A stretch of DNA of 6,344 bases, from the NCBI GenBank assembly GCA_018970625.1, contig JAGWVZ010000217.1:1-6344 (forward strand), written 5' to 3'. Origin of the DNA: Myxococcales bacterium. GTDB lineage: Bacteria; Myxococcota; Bradymonadia; REDH01. The translations under genes and the position numbers were made by a program. This document shows positions 1-6,057 of the stretch, in pieces (position 1 is the first letter of the stretch; every line of letters starts with the position of its first letter). Under the pieces are notes generated by a model. It had not been told where the DNA came from. It did not search any database and worked only from the letters and a program-made list of their open reading frames with translations.

Positions 1-3000
1 GGGTTGCTACACGTTCTTCGTTATACGACTCAACGACGAAGTAATATGTGGTACCCGCAGTAGCATTCACCACCACAGAGCTGCGGAGATTGATGTCAAA
101 GTCTGCAGAGTCGTCGTTACAGACGAGCGAGGTGCCGCCGCAAGTACCCGAAGACACCCACAGCACCGAGTCGAAATCTGGTGCAACAACTACAGCGTCG
201 TACACCCCCGTGGACGGCGCGGTCCACTCGAAGATGAGTTCTGTTCCACCCAGACTGCCCGTGCAGCCCAGGGGTGCTTCAAGAGTGTTGCTGCCTGTCA
301 AGAAAGCAGCTGTACCCTCATAAGCATTTGTTTCTAAGTTGAAGTTCAGTGTAGCTGGGGCATCGCACGAGTTCGCCTCCACGTACTCGACCTGAAGCTC
401 TGCAATGTTGTTTGTGCCGCCAGCATAAGAATCGATCAGCACAAAGTACTCTGTGCCAGCAACCACCGAAACAGTGAGTGAGGACAGGAGCGAGCCAGCA
501 TCATCGTTACATGATTCACCTGCGGTGAACTCACAGGTGCCTTCGTTAACAAAGATCTGCGTGTCCAAACCGGTTGCGCTGTTGGTCGTGCTGAACACAG
601 CAAAGCCGGTCTGGGGAGCGGTCCACGTGAAGTAAAGCTCCGGTCCATCCCCTGCAAAAGTGGCGAACTCACACGCCAACTCAATCGAGTTGCCAATGGC
701 GGGAAGCGTGAGCGTTGCGGAGTAAACGCCGTCCAACTCCGTCAGCTCATCGTTCAGGTCACCCACCGTCACGCCCGCGCCGCACGGCGACGCGGTGTCC
801 ACCGAGCAGGTGCCTGCGATGCAGACCGACGGAACGGCGCAAAGATCCACAGTGGGGTCGCCGCTGCAGGCGCCGCCGACTGCCACAACCACCGGCAGGT
901 CAAGCGACAGGGTGTTGCTGCGCAGGCCTGCGTCGTCGAGCAGCTCAAACTCAATCGAGCCGATGGTCGGCGTCACGCCGAAGATGCTCGTTGCGCTGAA
1001 GGTGGTGAGTCCGCGCACCGAGGTGTCAAACGGGAACTCGAACTCCAGTACGACGCCATCAGCATCGGCCAGCGGCTCGCCCGCGAGGTCGAATGCGCGC
1101 ACGACCACAAACTCCACATCGCCGTTGGCGTCGGTGCCATCGACCGTCAGCTCGATCTCATCCACGACAAAGCGGGCGATCTCGCCGCTGGTCAGCACGG
1201 GCGCGACCGGGGTCTCGCAGGTGTTGGCCTCGCCGCAGGTCAGGCCGTCGGCGCACGCAGCCAGCGTGCCGGGCGTGCAGGGCGCGCCCAGCGCGTTCTC
1301 GGTGCCAAGGGCATCCGAAAGCACAGCCGACTGATTGCCAGCCGCGTCGATCAGCGACGCCTCAATCTCAAAGAACACGTTGTCGCCCGTGGGAAGCTCG
1401 GGCGACGTGATGCGGAATGTGGCGCGGCCGGCCGGGTCGGGCCTGAAATCGCTCGCCGGCAGATCAATCAGGTCGGTGCTGAGCAGCTCGCCACCAACAG
1501 TGATCAACAGACGAATCTGAACCGTCTCCACATCGCCGTTCAGGTCGGAGCCATCGAGGTTGAACTGCACAATGTTGTCGGGGCTATCCAGGTAGAAGCC
1601 CTCGAGGCGGCTCAGTACGGGCGCCGAGTCGGCCACGCAGGCGCTGCGGCCACCGCTCACCGGGCTGCACAGCAGGCCGGGCTGGCAAACACCGGCAACA
1701 CCTGCGCCGCAGGCGCCGCCGGCACCGATCAGCGTGGGGGTAACGTACACCACGTTCACCACGTTCGACACGTTGCCGTCGAAGTCGTTGACCACAAAGT
1801 CGGTGTCGGTAGCGCCAACCGTTCCGATGCCGGTGATAGCGACCTCGGCCACGAAGTTCTCGCCATCATACACCAGCGTGTCGAACCCAAAGTTCAGATC
1901 GAAGGGGCCGCCGTCGAAGAAGAGCGTGGCGAGGCCATCGACGAGGTCGTTGTTGGGGTCGGTGCCCGTGATCGTGTGGTTCACGGTATCGGCGTCGAGC
2001 CACTCGGCCGTGACGCTGTCGATCACCGGCGCGACGCTGTCGCCGCAGATCGTGTCGCCCGTTGCCGAATAACCGCACACGAACGGCGCTTCACAGGTGG
2101 ACGTGAAGCCCTCGATGTCGCACGGAGCACCTTCGCCGACCGTGGGCGGAGCCACGTAGGCCGCCACAGCAGCGGTGAGCGTGTTGCTCTCCAGGCCGCT
2201 GGCGTCAATCACACCCATCGTCACGTTGGTGACCGGCGTACCTGCAGGGGTAGCCAGATCCGTGAGGTTGAGGATCACGTCAAAGGTGAAGGCGCCATCC
2301 AGCCAGTCGGGAATGACGTCGTTGGTGAGGTTCAACGCCCCTTCATCGGGAGTGTCTCCATACACATCGCCGTTCGAGAAGGTGATGCGGTCGATCACGA
2401 TGTTATTCACGTCCTCATTGGGGTCGGTGCCCGCAAACGAGAAGCGCACGTTGGTCGGAGAGACGGTCAGCGTGGTCAGGGTACTCAGCGTGGGTGCGAC
2501 ATCACCCAGCGGCACCTCACAAACGCCTTCGGTGCAGGTCAGGCCCACTTCGCAGGTGGCGGTCACGCACGACTCGCCTTCGGCGGCGATGCCCGCGATG
2601 GGTGCGATGGTCAGCGTGAACGCGCCGCCGATCAGGTCGTCGGAATCGACGACGATGAAGTACGGGAGACCCGACTCAATGTCGTTCACCAGCAACGTGC
2701 CGCCCACGCCCAGCTCGGCGCCGGTGTTGCACGCGCTCGGAGTGCCGTCCACGCAGCTGTCGGCAAGGTACAGCGTGGTGTCGGCGAGCGTGTCGGTGTT
2801 GTCGGTCGAGATGCGGTAGGCGCCGGCCACAGTTGGCGTCCAGGCAACCACGACCTCGGAACCGCCGCCAATGCCCGTGCCGCAGTCAATCGGCGGTGCC
2901 GATGCACCGGCGCCGGAGGCCAGAACACCGTCAATGACGACGGTTCCATCCACCACGGTGCCATCCACGCTGGCATCCAGCAGTTCGACACCAGCGCAGG

Positions 3001-3571
3001 CCACGTCGAGGTTGATCTCACACACGTCCGAACAGGCGGCATCGACAGCGTTCGCGTCGCCGTCGTCGCACTGCTCGCCGTCGTCGGTGACGTTGTCGCC
3101 GCACGCCGGAAGCTCGCAGCTGGTGCGGCACGCGTTGGGCAGGCGGTCATCGTTGTCGAGACCGTCGTCACACTGCTCGTCGCCTTCGATCGTTCCGTTT
3201 CCGCAGACCGGGCCCGACGTGTCACCGGCGTCGGTCACATCACCGGGGTCGGTGTCGCCCGCGTCGGTCACATCACCGGGGTCGGTATCACCTGCGTCGG
3301 TCACATCACCGGGGTCGGTGTCGCCTGCGTCGGTCACATCACCGGGGTCGGTGTCACCTGCATCGGTGACATCTTCCGCGTCGGGGTCCGTGCCGCCGTC
3401 AGGGTCGGTACCGCCGTCGGGGTCTGTACCGCCGTCCGTGCCGGCATCCACATCCGGTGTGTTTGTGTCGATGTCGAGCTCGGGACCGTTCGCGTCGTCG
3501 GCGCAGCCCGTCATCACCATCGCTCCGCCGAGCATTAGCGCGGCAAGAACCTTCCAGTTCACCTGCATCAT
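1..3571 (-). CDS. Giant modular surface lipoprotein, C-terminus beyond window (at least 1190 residues)
   Basis: The frame stays open from an ATG at 3571 to the left edge with no stop, so the gene is partial. Residues 1-23 look like a lipoprotein signal: Lys7, a hydrophobic core at about 8-20, and MTGC with lipidated Cys23. Residues 24-121 are an Asp/Thr/Gly-rich linker with short repeats (GGTDPD, DVTDAGDTDPG). Residues 122-192 hold two CG-N...GEQCDDG units, a DUF4215-like / myxobacterial cysteine-rich type. Residues 193-333 look like a PPC-type beta-sandwich. Four modules follow, each a four-cysteine motif (first Cys at 335, 484, 621, 765) plus an Ig-like domain with a G-T/S-D-x-N-x-D signature. 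A fifth motif is at 902-922, then two PPC-like domains (about 930-1066 and 1069 to the edge) carrying CNDD and YF-V-ES/DSY signatures. No catalytic site is seen. An adhesin or scaffold role on the cell surface is inferred. The domain names are pattern readings, not searches. Confidence 0.9.
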   Translation of the reverse strand, partial: MMQVNWKVLAALMLGGAMVMTGCADDANGPELDIDTNTPDVDAGTDGGTDPDGGTDPDGGTDPDAEDVTDAGDTDPGDVTDAGDTDPGDVTDAGDTDPGDVTDAGDTDPGDVTDAGDTSGPVCGNGTIEGDEQCDDGLDNDDRLPNACRTSCELPACGDNVTDDGEQCDDGDANAVDAACSDVCEINLDVACAGVELLDASVDGTVVDGTVVIDGVLASGAGASAPPIDCGTGIGGGSEVVVAWTPTVAGAYRISTDNTDTLADTTLYLADSCVDGTPSACNTGAELGVGGTLLVNDIESGLPYFIVVDSDDLIGGAFTLTIAPIAGIAAEGESCVTATCEVGLTCTEGVCEVPLGDVAPTLSTLTTLTVSPTNVRFSFAGTDPNEDVNNIVIDRITFSNGDVYGDTPDEGALNLTNDVIPDWLDGAFTFDVILNLTDLATPAGTPVTNVTMGVIDASGLESNTLTAAVAAYVAPPTVGEGAPCDIEGFTSTCEAPFVCGYSATGDTICGDSVAPVIDSVTAEWLDADTVNHTITGTDPNNDLVDGLATLFFDGGPFDLNFGFDTLVYDGENFVAEVAITGIGTVGATDTDFVVNDFDGNVSNVVNVVYVTPTLIGAGGACGAGVAGVCQPGLLCSPVSGGRSACVADSAPVLSRLEGFYLDSPDNIVQFNLDGSDLNGDVETVQIRLLITVGGELLSTDLIDLPASDFRPDPAGRATFRITSPELPTGDNVFFEIEASLIDAAGNQSAVLSDALGTENALGAPCTPGTLAACADGLTCGEANTCETPVAPVLTSGEIARFVVDEIELTVDGTDANGDVEFVVVRAFDLAGEPLADADGVVLEFEFPFDTSVRGLTTFSATSIFGVTPTIGSIEFELLDDAGLRSNTLSLDLPVVVAVGGACSGDPTVDLCAVPSVCIAGTCSVDTASPCGAGVTVGDLNDELTELDGVYSATLTLPAIGNSIELACEFATFAGDGPELYFTWTAPQTGFAVFSTTNSATGLDTQIFVNEGTCEFTAGESCNDDAGSLLSSLTVSVVAGTEYFVLIDSYAGGTNNIAELQVEYVEANSCDAPATLNFNLETNAYEGTAAFLTGSNTLEAPLGCTGSLGGTELIFEWTAPSTGVYDAVVVAPDFDSVLWVSSGTCGGTSLVCNDDSADFDINLRSSVVVNATAGTTYYFVVESYNEERVAT
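3228..3392 (-). repeat. 33-base tandem repeat coding for DVTDAGDTDPG
   Basis: Four near-identical 33-base units lie at 3228-3260, 3261-3293, 3294-3326 and 3327-3359, followed by a degenerate unit at 3360-3392. The units differ at only three positions (27, 30 and 33 of the unit), all third codon positions and all silent. Being a multiple of three, the array keeps frame and encodes an 11-residue acidic repeat in the linker behind the lipidated cysteine. The linker probably holds the folded domains away from the membrane, and copy number could vary between strains. Confidence 0.93.
3383..3436 (-). repeat. 18-base tandem repeat coding for GGTDPD
   Basis: Three imperfect 18-base units (3383-3400, 3401-3418, 3419-3436) share the core pattern ggtc-gt-ccgccgtc on the plus strand. 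On the minus strand they encode a six-residue Gly-Thr-Asp-Pro-Asp repeat just N-terminal to the 33-base array, overlapping its degenerate last unit by 10 bases. The change of unit length within one linker suggests separate slippage or duplication events. Confidence 0.85.
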
Positions 3572-3576
3572 CTGTT

Positions 3577-3582
3577 CTCCTT
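3577..3582 (-). promoter_or_regulatory. Ribosome binding site of the giant lipoprotein
   Basis: The minus strand reads AAGGAG here, 5 bases before an ATG at 3571 and 8 bases before a second, adjacent in-frame ATG at 3568. The spacing suits either ATG, with 8 bases closer to the usual optimum, so the true start could be 3568. The protein differs by only one Met. This is the only clear Shine-Dalgarno sequence in the window. Confidence 0.75.
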
Positions 3583-3663
3583 CCAAAAAGTCATGGGCCC
3601 GGCACGTAACCCGACTCCGACAGTGTACGCGTGACAAACACGCCATCTACGACCAACGCGGTT

Positions 3664-3692
3664 TGGCTAACCGGCATGACAAAGTGCGTCAA
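3664..3692 (-). promoter_or_regulatory. Possible weak promoter of the giant lipoprotein
   Basis: The minus strand reads TTGACG at 3692-3687, a good -35 match, then a 17-base spacer and TAGCCA at 3669-3664, a poor -10 match. This would give a leader of roughly 90 bases before the ATG. The -10 match is too weak to be confident, and the true promoter may use another sigma factor. Confidence 0.2.
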
Positions 3693-3742
3693 CAGGGGAA
3701 TCTGTCATTCAGTCGCAAAAATGGCCGCAATTTCGGCAACGT

Positions 3743-3758
3743 GCGTACTCCTGTACGC
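3743..3758. promoter_or_regulatory. Perfect inverted repeat in the divergent promoter region
   Basis: gcgtac and gtacgc, 6 bases each, are exact reverse complements around the 4-base loop tcct. As DNA this is a short dyad that could bind a dimeric regulator. As RNA it could form a small tetraloop hairpin in the hydrolase leader. It is about 95 bases upstream of the hydrolase start. The arms are short enough that chance cannot be excluded. Confidence 0.35.
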
Positions 3759-3852
3759 TGCCGCAGGCGCCCCTCACTTGCCTCTCGCGCGCAATCGTGA
3801 CAGCACGGCGACCACGATTCCTCCTGTCTGACTGTTCCATCGGCCAACCGAA

Positions 3853-4416
3853 ATGAACGACATCATCTTTCCAAAGCCCGCTTCTTCGGCCCTTCTGATT
3901 GTGGACGTGCAGGAGCGCCTCGCGCCTGCCATGATGGACGGATCGTCGCAGCTTCTGAAGGCCACGCGTGTTCTCATCGAGTGTGCTGCCGAGTTCCAGT
4001 GGCCCATTCTGTACACGGAGCAATATCCGCGCGGGCTCGGTGCGACCGTCAGCGCCCTGCTGCCGCGTCTGCAGGAGCTCGGCGCGCGTCGTATCGAGAA
4101 GGTCGAGTTTTCCTGCCTTCGGAACGCCGAGTTTGCCGACCAGGCACAGCCTACGCTCCCAAACCACGTGGTGGTGTGCGGCATGGAATCACACATTTGT
4201 GTGTTGCAGACCGTCGCCGACCTGCAGGCGCGCGGGCATCAGGCGTTTGTGCCACTTGACGGTGTTGCCAGCCGCACCGTTGAGAATCGCGACAACGGAC
4301 TGCGGCTCATGGAGCGCACGGGCGCCATCGTCACCAACAGCGAGACGCTGCTGTTTGCGGCGCTTCAGAAGGCGGGCACCGATGCCTTCAAGCGCCTCTC
4401 TCCGCTGATCCGCTGA
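3853..4416 (+). CDS. Isochorismatase-family cysteine hydrolase (ISOC1/2-like)
   Basis: This complete 187-residue protein has the alpha/beta fold signature of the isochorismatase-like cysteine hydrolases. The expected catalytic triad is present: Asp18 in LLIVDVQE, Lys83 in IEKVEFSC, and Cys116 in CGMESHIC. TEQYP at 55-59, SRTVENR at 140-146 and the terminal FK (179-180) resemble the ISOC1/ISOC2 subfamily rather than the siderophore EntB type or the nicotinamidases. Nicotinamidase-type metal ligands are not evident. The length is normal for a stand-alone domain, and with no signal peptide it should be cytosolic. The substrate is unknown. The start at 3853 is fixed closely by an in-frame stop at 3829-3831, yet no clear Shine-Dalgarno precedes it. 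It stands alone, divergent from the giant lipoprotein and convergent with the protease, so its context gives no pathway. Confidence 0.93.
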   Translation: MNDIIFPKPASSALLIVDVQERLAPAMMDGSSQLLKATRVLIECAAEFQWPILYTEQYPRGLGATVSALLPRLQELGARRIEKVEFSCLRNAEFADQAQPTLPNHVVVCGMESHICVLQTVADLQARGHQAFVPLDGVASRTVENRDNGLRLMERTGAIVTNSETLLFAALQKAGTDAFKRLSPLIR

Positions 4417-4540
4417 CCCCGGCTCGACGTTCGGGGCAGGGCGTGGGTACGCCCCGACACCACGCCTACACCACAGGTGAGCGAACGCGCCCGGTTACCG
4501 CCGCCCTGCAAAAGCTCTTGCGCGGCTCAGCGCAGCGCCC
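4417..4540. other. Convergent intergenic region
   Basis: These 124 bases lie between the stop codons of the hydrolase and the protease. Apart from the paired hairpins at 4431-4466 they hold a short imperfect stem, gcaaaagctcttgc (about 4508-4521), and nothing that looks coding. A plus-strand frame that begins here runs on as antisense of the protease and is not a gene. Confidence 0.6.
4431..4466. terminator. Two overlapping alternative hairpins between convergent genes
   Basis: Hairpin A pairs tcggggc (4431-4437) with gccccga (4451-4457). Hairpin B pairs ggcgtgg (4440-4446) with ccacgcc (4460-4466). Each has a 7-base-pair perfect stem and a 13-base loop. They cannot form together, because each stem uses the loop of the other. 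They start 14 bases after the hydrolase stop and lie 75 bases beyond the protease stop, so they could end transcription from both sides. No U-tract follows on either strand, so a standard intrinsic terminator is not shown. Confidence 0.45.
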
Positions 4541-6001
4541 TTAGCGGGAGCAGTCCTGCGGGCCCGGCCAGTCAAACCGATTGGCGCGCGCCAACTCAGA
4601 CAACCCACGGGTCTCGTCGCGCAGGTTGCACGACATCAGCTGCAGCCAGTCGGCCAGATCGAGGCCGCGCGGCACCAGGTCGTCGCCGTCGTTCCAGCCC
4701 AGCGCCAACTCGTACAGCGCCACGCCTGCCAGCGCCTCATCCAGCGCGAGAAGATCGTTTGGCTCGGCGCTGTCTGCCGCGTCGAACACGTCGTAAATCA
4801 GCGCCGCAATCCACTCTTCGCGTACGTCGTCGGTCATGGCGTGTACACCGCTGGCGGGGAAGGGCACACCAACGCCGTTCACGGTCACCAGATCAAGATC
4901 CGTCACACGCGTGCTGTCTGCGAACGTGTCCACCAGAAAACGGGTGTCAGCGACGAGCGCTGCCCAGGCGTACGCGTGCCCTTCGGACCACGCCAGGTCG
5001 GGCTCGACCTGACGGTCGCGGTGCGGGCCGCCCGGCGACGAATCCTGCGATCCGGTTGCCACCAGGTGGTGGGCCAGCTCATGAAGAATGATGTGGTCGT
5101 CGTACTCATCGGTGTCAGCTTCGCCGCCGCCCAGCGAGATCGTGCCGTTCGAGTAGCACGACCCGCAGTCGAATGGGCGGCCGGCAGTCCAGCGAACCGT
5201 GAGACGGTTGCCAAACAACACCTCGCGTTCGTCCATCCACACATACCCCGCGTGCAACACGGTCAGAATGTGGATTGCCGCGTTTGTGGGCGACTCGCCT
5301 GGAATCTGAAGCTCGTACACCCCATCGGGGCCCAGCTCGATCGGGCTGGCCCACTCGTACTGCCGGTCTCCGCGTTGCGGCAGCACCGTCGTCGTCTTGA
5401 GCTCACCGGCGTGCTCCAGCTGATACTGGGACCGGACCTGCGCTTCGACCGTGACGCCGGACAGCTCGCTGCTCAGTTCGCAGGTCCACACACCGGTTGC
5501 GTCGGCGAACGTCTCACAGACAACATCGCTCCCCTGAAGCAATCGCACCAGCACGCCGGGCGTCGATGTGACGACGCGCGAACCGGTGAACCCGTTGCGG
5601 TCAAATGGACGATCTTCGGCGTAGAACGCGCCAGAAACCGTAAACGTCTCCGTGGGTTGGTCGATGTCCTGACCAGTGGCGGTGTCGGGCTCGGCAGGCC
5701 CCGCGTCGGCCGACGTATCGGCCGTGGTTCCATCGGGCTGGCCTGCATCGGTCGGTTCAATGACCTCCCGATCTGCGATGTCGCCAGAGCTGGAGTCGGT
5801 GGTCCCGGAATCAGCCGCGTCAGCCGAGGTGTCCGCGGCGACGTCAGCCGACGTGGCGTCAACGGCGTCGGGATCCTCTTCGTAGAGCCCGTCGCGGCCG
5901 CAAGCGGCCATGGTGAGGCCCGTCATCAGGCCGATGGCTGCGAGCCGAAACGACGGAGACACAGCAACTTGAACGGGCAGGGCAGGGCGGCGGTGGTTCA
6001 C
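4541..6001 (-). CDS. Secreted lipoprotein zinc metalloprotease (HExxH...E, gluzincin-like)
   Basis: This 486-residue protein starts at a GTG with no clear Shine-Dalgarno. A second GTG at 5962 (residue 14) would give a more compact signal peptide, and an in-frame stop at 6131-6133 limits extension. Residues 20-34 form a hydrophobic segment ending in TMAAC, so Cys34 is the likely lipid anchor. Residues 35-118 are an acidic Asp/Ala/Thr/Ser linker. Residues 119-235 look like a beta-sandwich, with Cys162 and Cys174 possibly paired. The catalytic part carries HELAHH: His307 and His311 as zinc ligands and Glu308 as the base. AWSEGHAYAWA follows, and its Glu340 is a plausible third ligand. DSSPGG at 320-325 lies between, as in other bacterial proteins of this shape. 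Cys279/Cys282 and Cys458/Cys484 may form disulfides. A peptidase anchored outside the cell is inferred; the substrate is unknown. The active-site residues are intact. Confidence 0.88.
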   Translation of the reverse strand: MNHRRPALPVQVAVSPSFRLAAIGLMTGLTMAACGRDGLYEEDPDAVDATSADVAADTSADAADSGTTDSSSGDIADREVIEPTDAGQPDGTTADTSADAGPAEPDTATGQDIDQPTETFTVSGAFYAEDRPFDRNGFTGSRVVTSTPGVLVRLLQGSDVVCETFADATGVWTCELSSELSGVTVEAQVRSQYQLEHAGELKTTTVLPQRGDRQYEWASPIELGPDGVYELQIPGESPTNAAIHILTVLHAGYVWMDEREVLFGNRLTVRWTAGRPFDCGSCYSNGTISLGGGEADTDEYDDHIILHELAHHLVATGSQDSSPGGPHRDRQVEPDLAWSEGHAYAWAALVADTRFLVDTFADSTRVTDLDLVTVNGVGVPFPASGVHAMTDDVREEWIAALIYDVFDAADSAEPNDLLALDEALAGVALYELALGWNDGDDLVPRGLDLADWLQLMSCNLRDETRGLSELARANRFDWPGPQDCSR

Positions 6002-6057
6002 AGTCGAGTCGTGGGCGTAAGGGGCCGCGCGATGCCGAGGGTGCGCGGTGCCGCCTT
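6002..6057. other. Short gap between co-oriented minus-strand genes
   Basis: These 56 bases separate the stop of the upstream partial gene from the GTG of the protease, short enough for co-transcription. The gap contains a 6-base-pair inverted repeat, ccgcgc (6025-6030) and gcgcgg (6043-6048), with a 12-base loop. No Shine-Dalgarno-like GGAG is seen near the GTG. A stem just before the start could affect translation, but this is speculative. Confidence 0.4.

Larger units (their letters stand above)
3572..3852. other. Divergent intergenic region
   Basis: These 281 bases separate the minus-strand lipoprotein from the plus-strand hydrolase and must hold both promoters unless the genes are read from further away. 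I see no gene here. It contains the lipoprotein's Shine-Dalgarno, a perfect 6-base-pair hairpin at 3743-3758, a smaller inverted repeat gcgtg-acaaa-cacgc at 3629-3643, and three similar TGACA-containing strings near 3632, 3677 and 3798. A shared heptamer tgtacgc occurs at 3624-3630 and 3752-3758. No convincing pair of -35/-10 boxes is visible on the plus strand. Confidence 0.7.

Noticed and set aside
795..1334. A 179-codon plus-strand frame rich in Ser/Thr
   Set aside because: It is an antisense shadow. The minus strand here encodes a four-cysteine motif and Ig-like domain with matching copies elsewhere in the gene.
3228..3392. Regularly spaced repeats that might be a CRISPR array
   Set aside because: The 33-base units follow each other directly with no spacers, and they keep a reading frame with silent differences, so they are coding tandem repeats.
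1976..3538. A 520-codon plus-strand open frame with a repeated ITGVGV-type pattern
   Set aside because: It is antisense to the giant lipoprotein. Its repeats are the complement of the 33-base coding repeat, its composition is Arg/His/Gly/Val-rich, and it has no Shine-Dalgarno or recognisable domain. The opposite frame has a signal peptide and ordered domains.
2871..3800. A 309-codon plus-strand frame rich in Pro/Ser/Val
   Set aside because: It is a low-complexity shadow of the Asp/Thr/Gly-rich linker and continues through the intergenic region and past the opposing gene's start. No coherent protein features are present.
3774..3825. A strong AGGAGG on the minus strand (3820-3825) followed by GTG at 3815
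   Set aside because: The frame ends after 13 codons and nothing suggests a leader peptide for a gene downstream, because the next minus-strand gene starts about 200 bases away with its own Shine-Dalgarno. It is most likely chance.
3709..4196. Minus-strand frames of 140-152 codons across the hydrolase
   Set aside because: They lie antisense to a hydrolase with an intact Asp/Lys/Cys triad. Their sequences show no domain and an Arg/Ser-rich shadow composition.
4477..5091. A 204-codon plus-strand Arg/Pro-rich frame
   Set aside because: It is the antisense shadow of the protease C-terminal half, with the Arg/Pro/Ala composition typical of shadow frames in GC-rich DNA.
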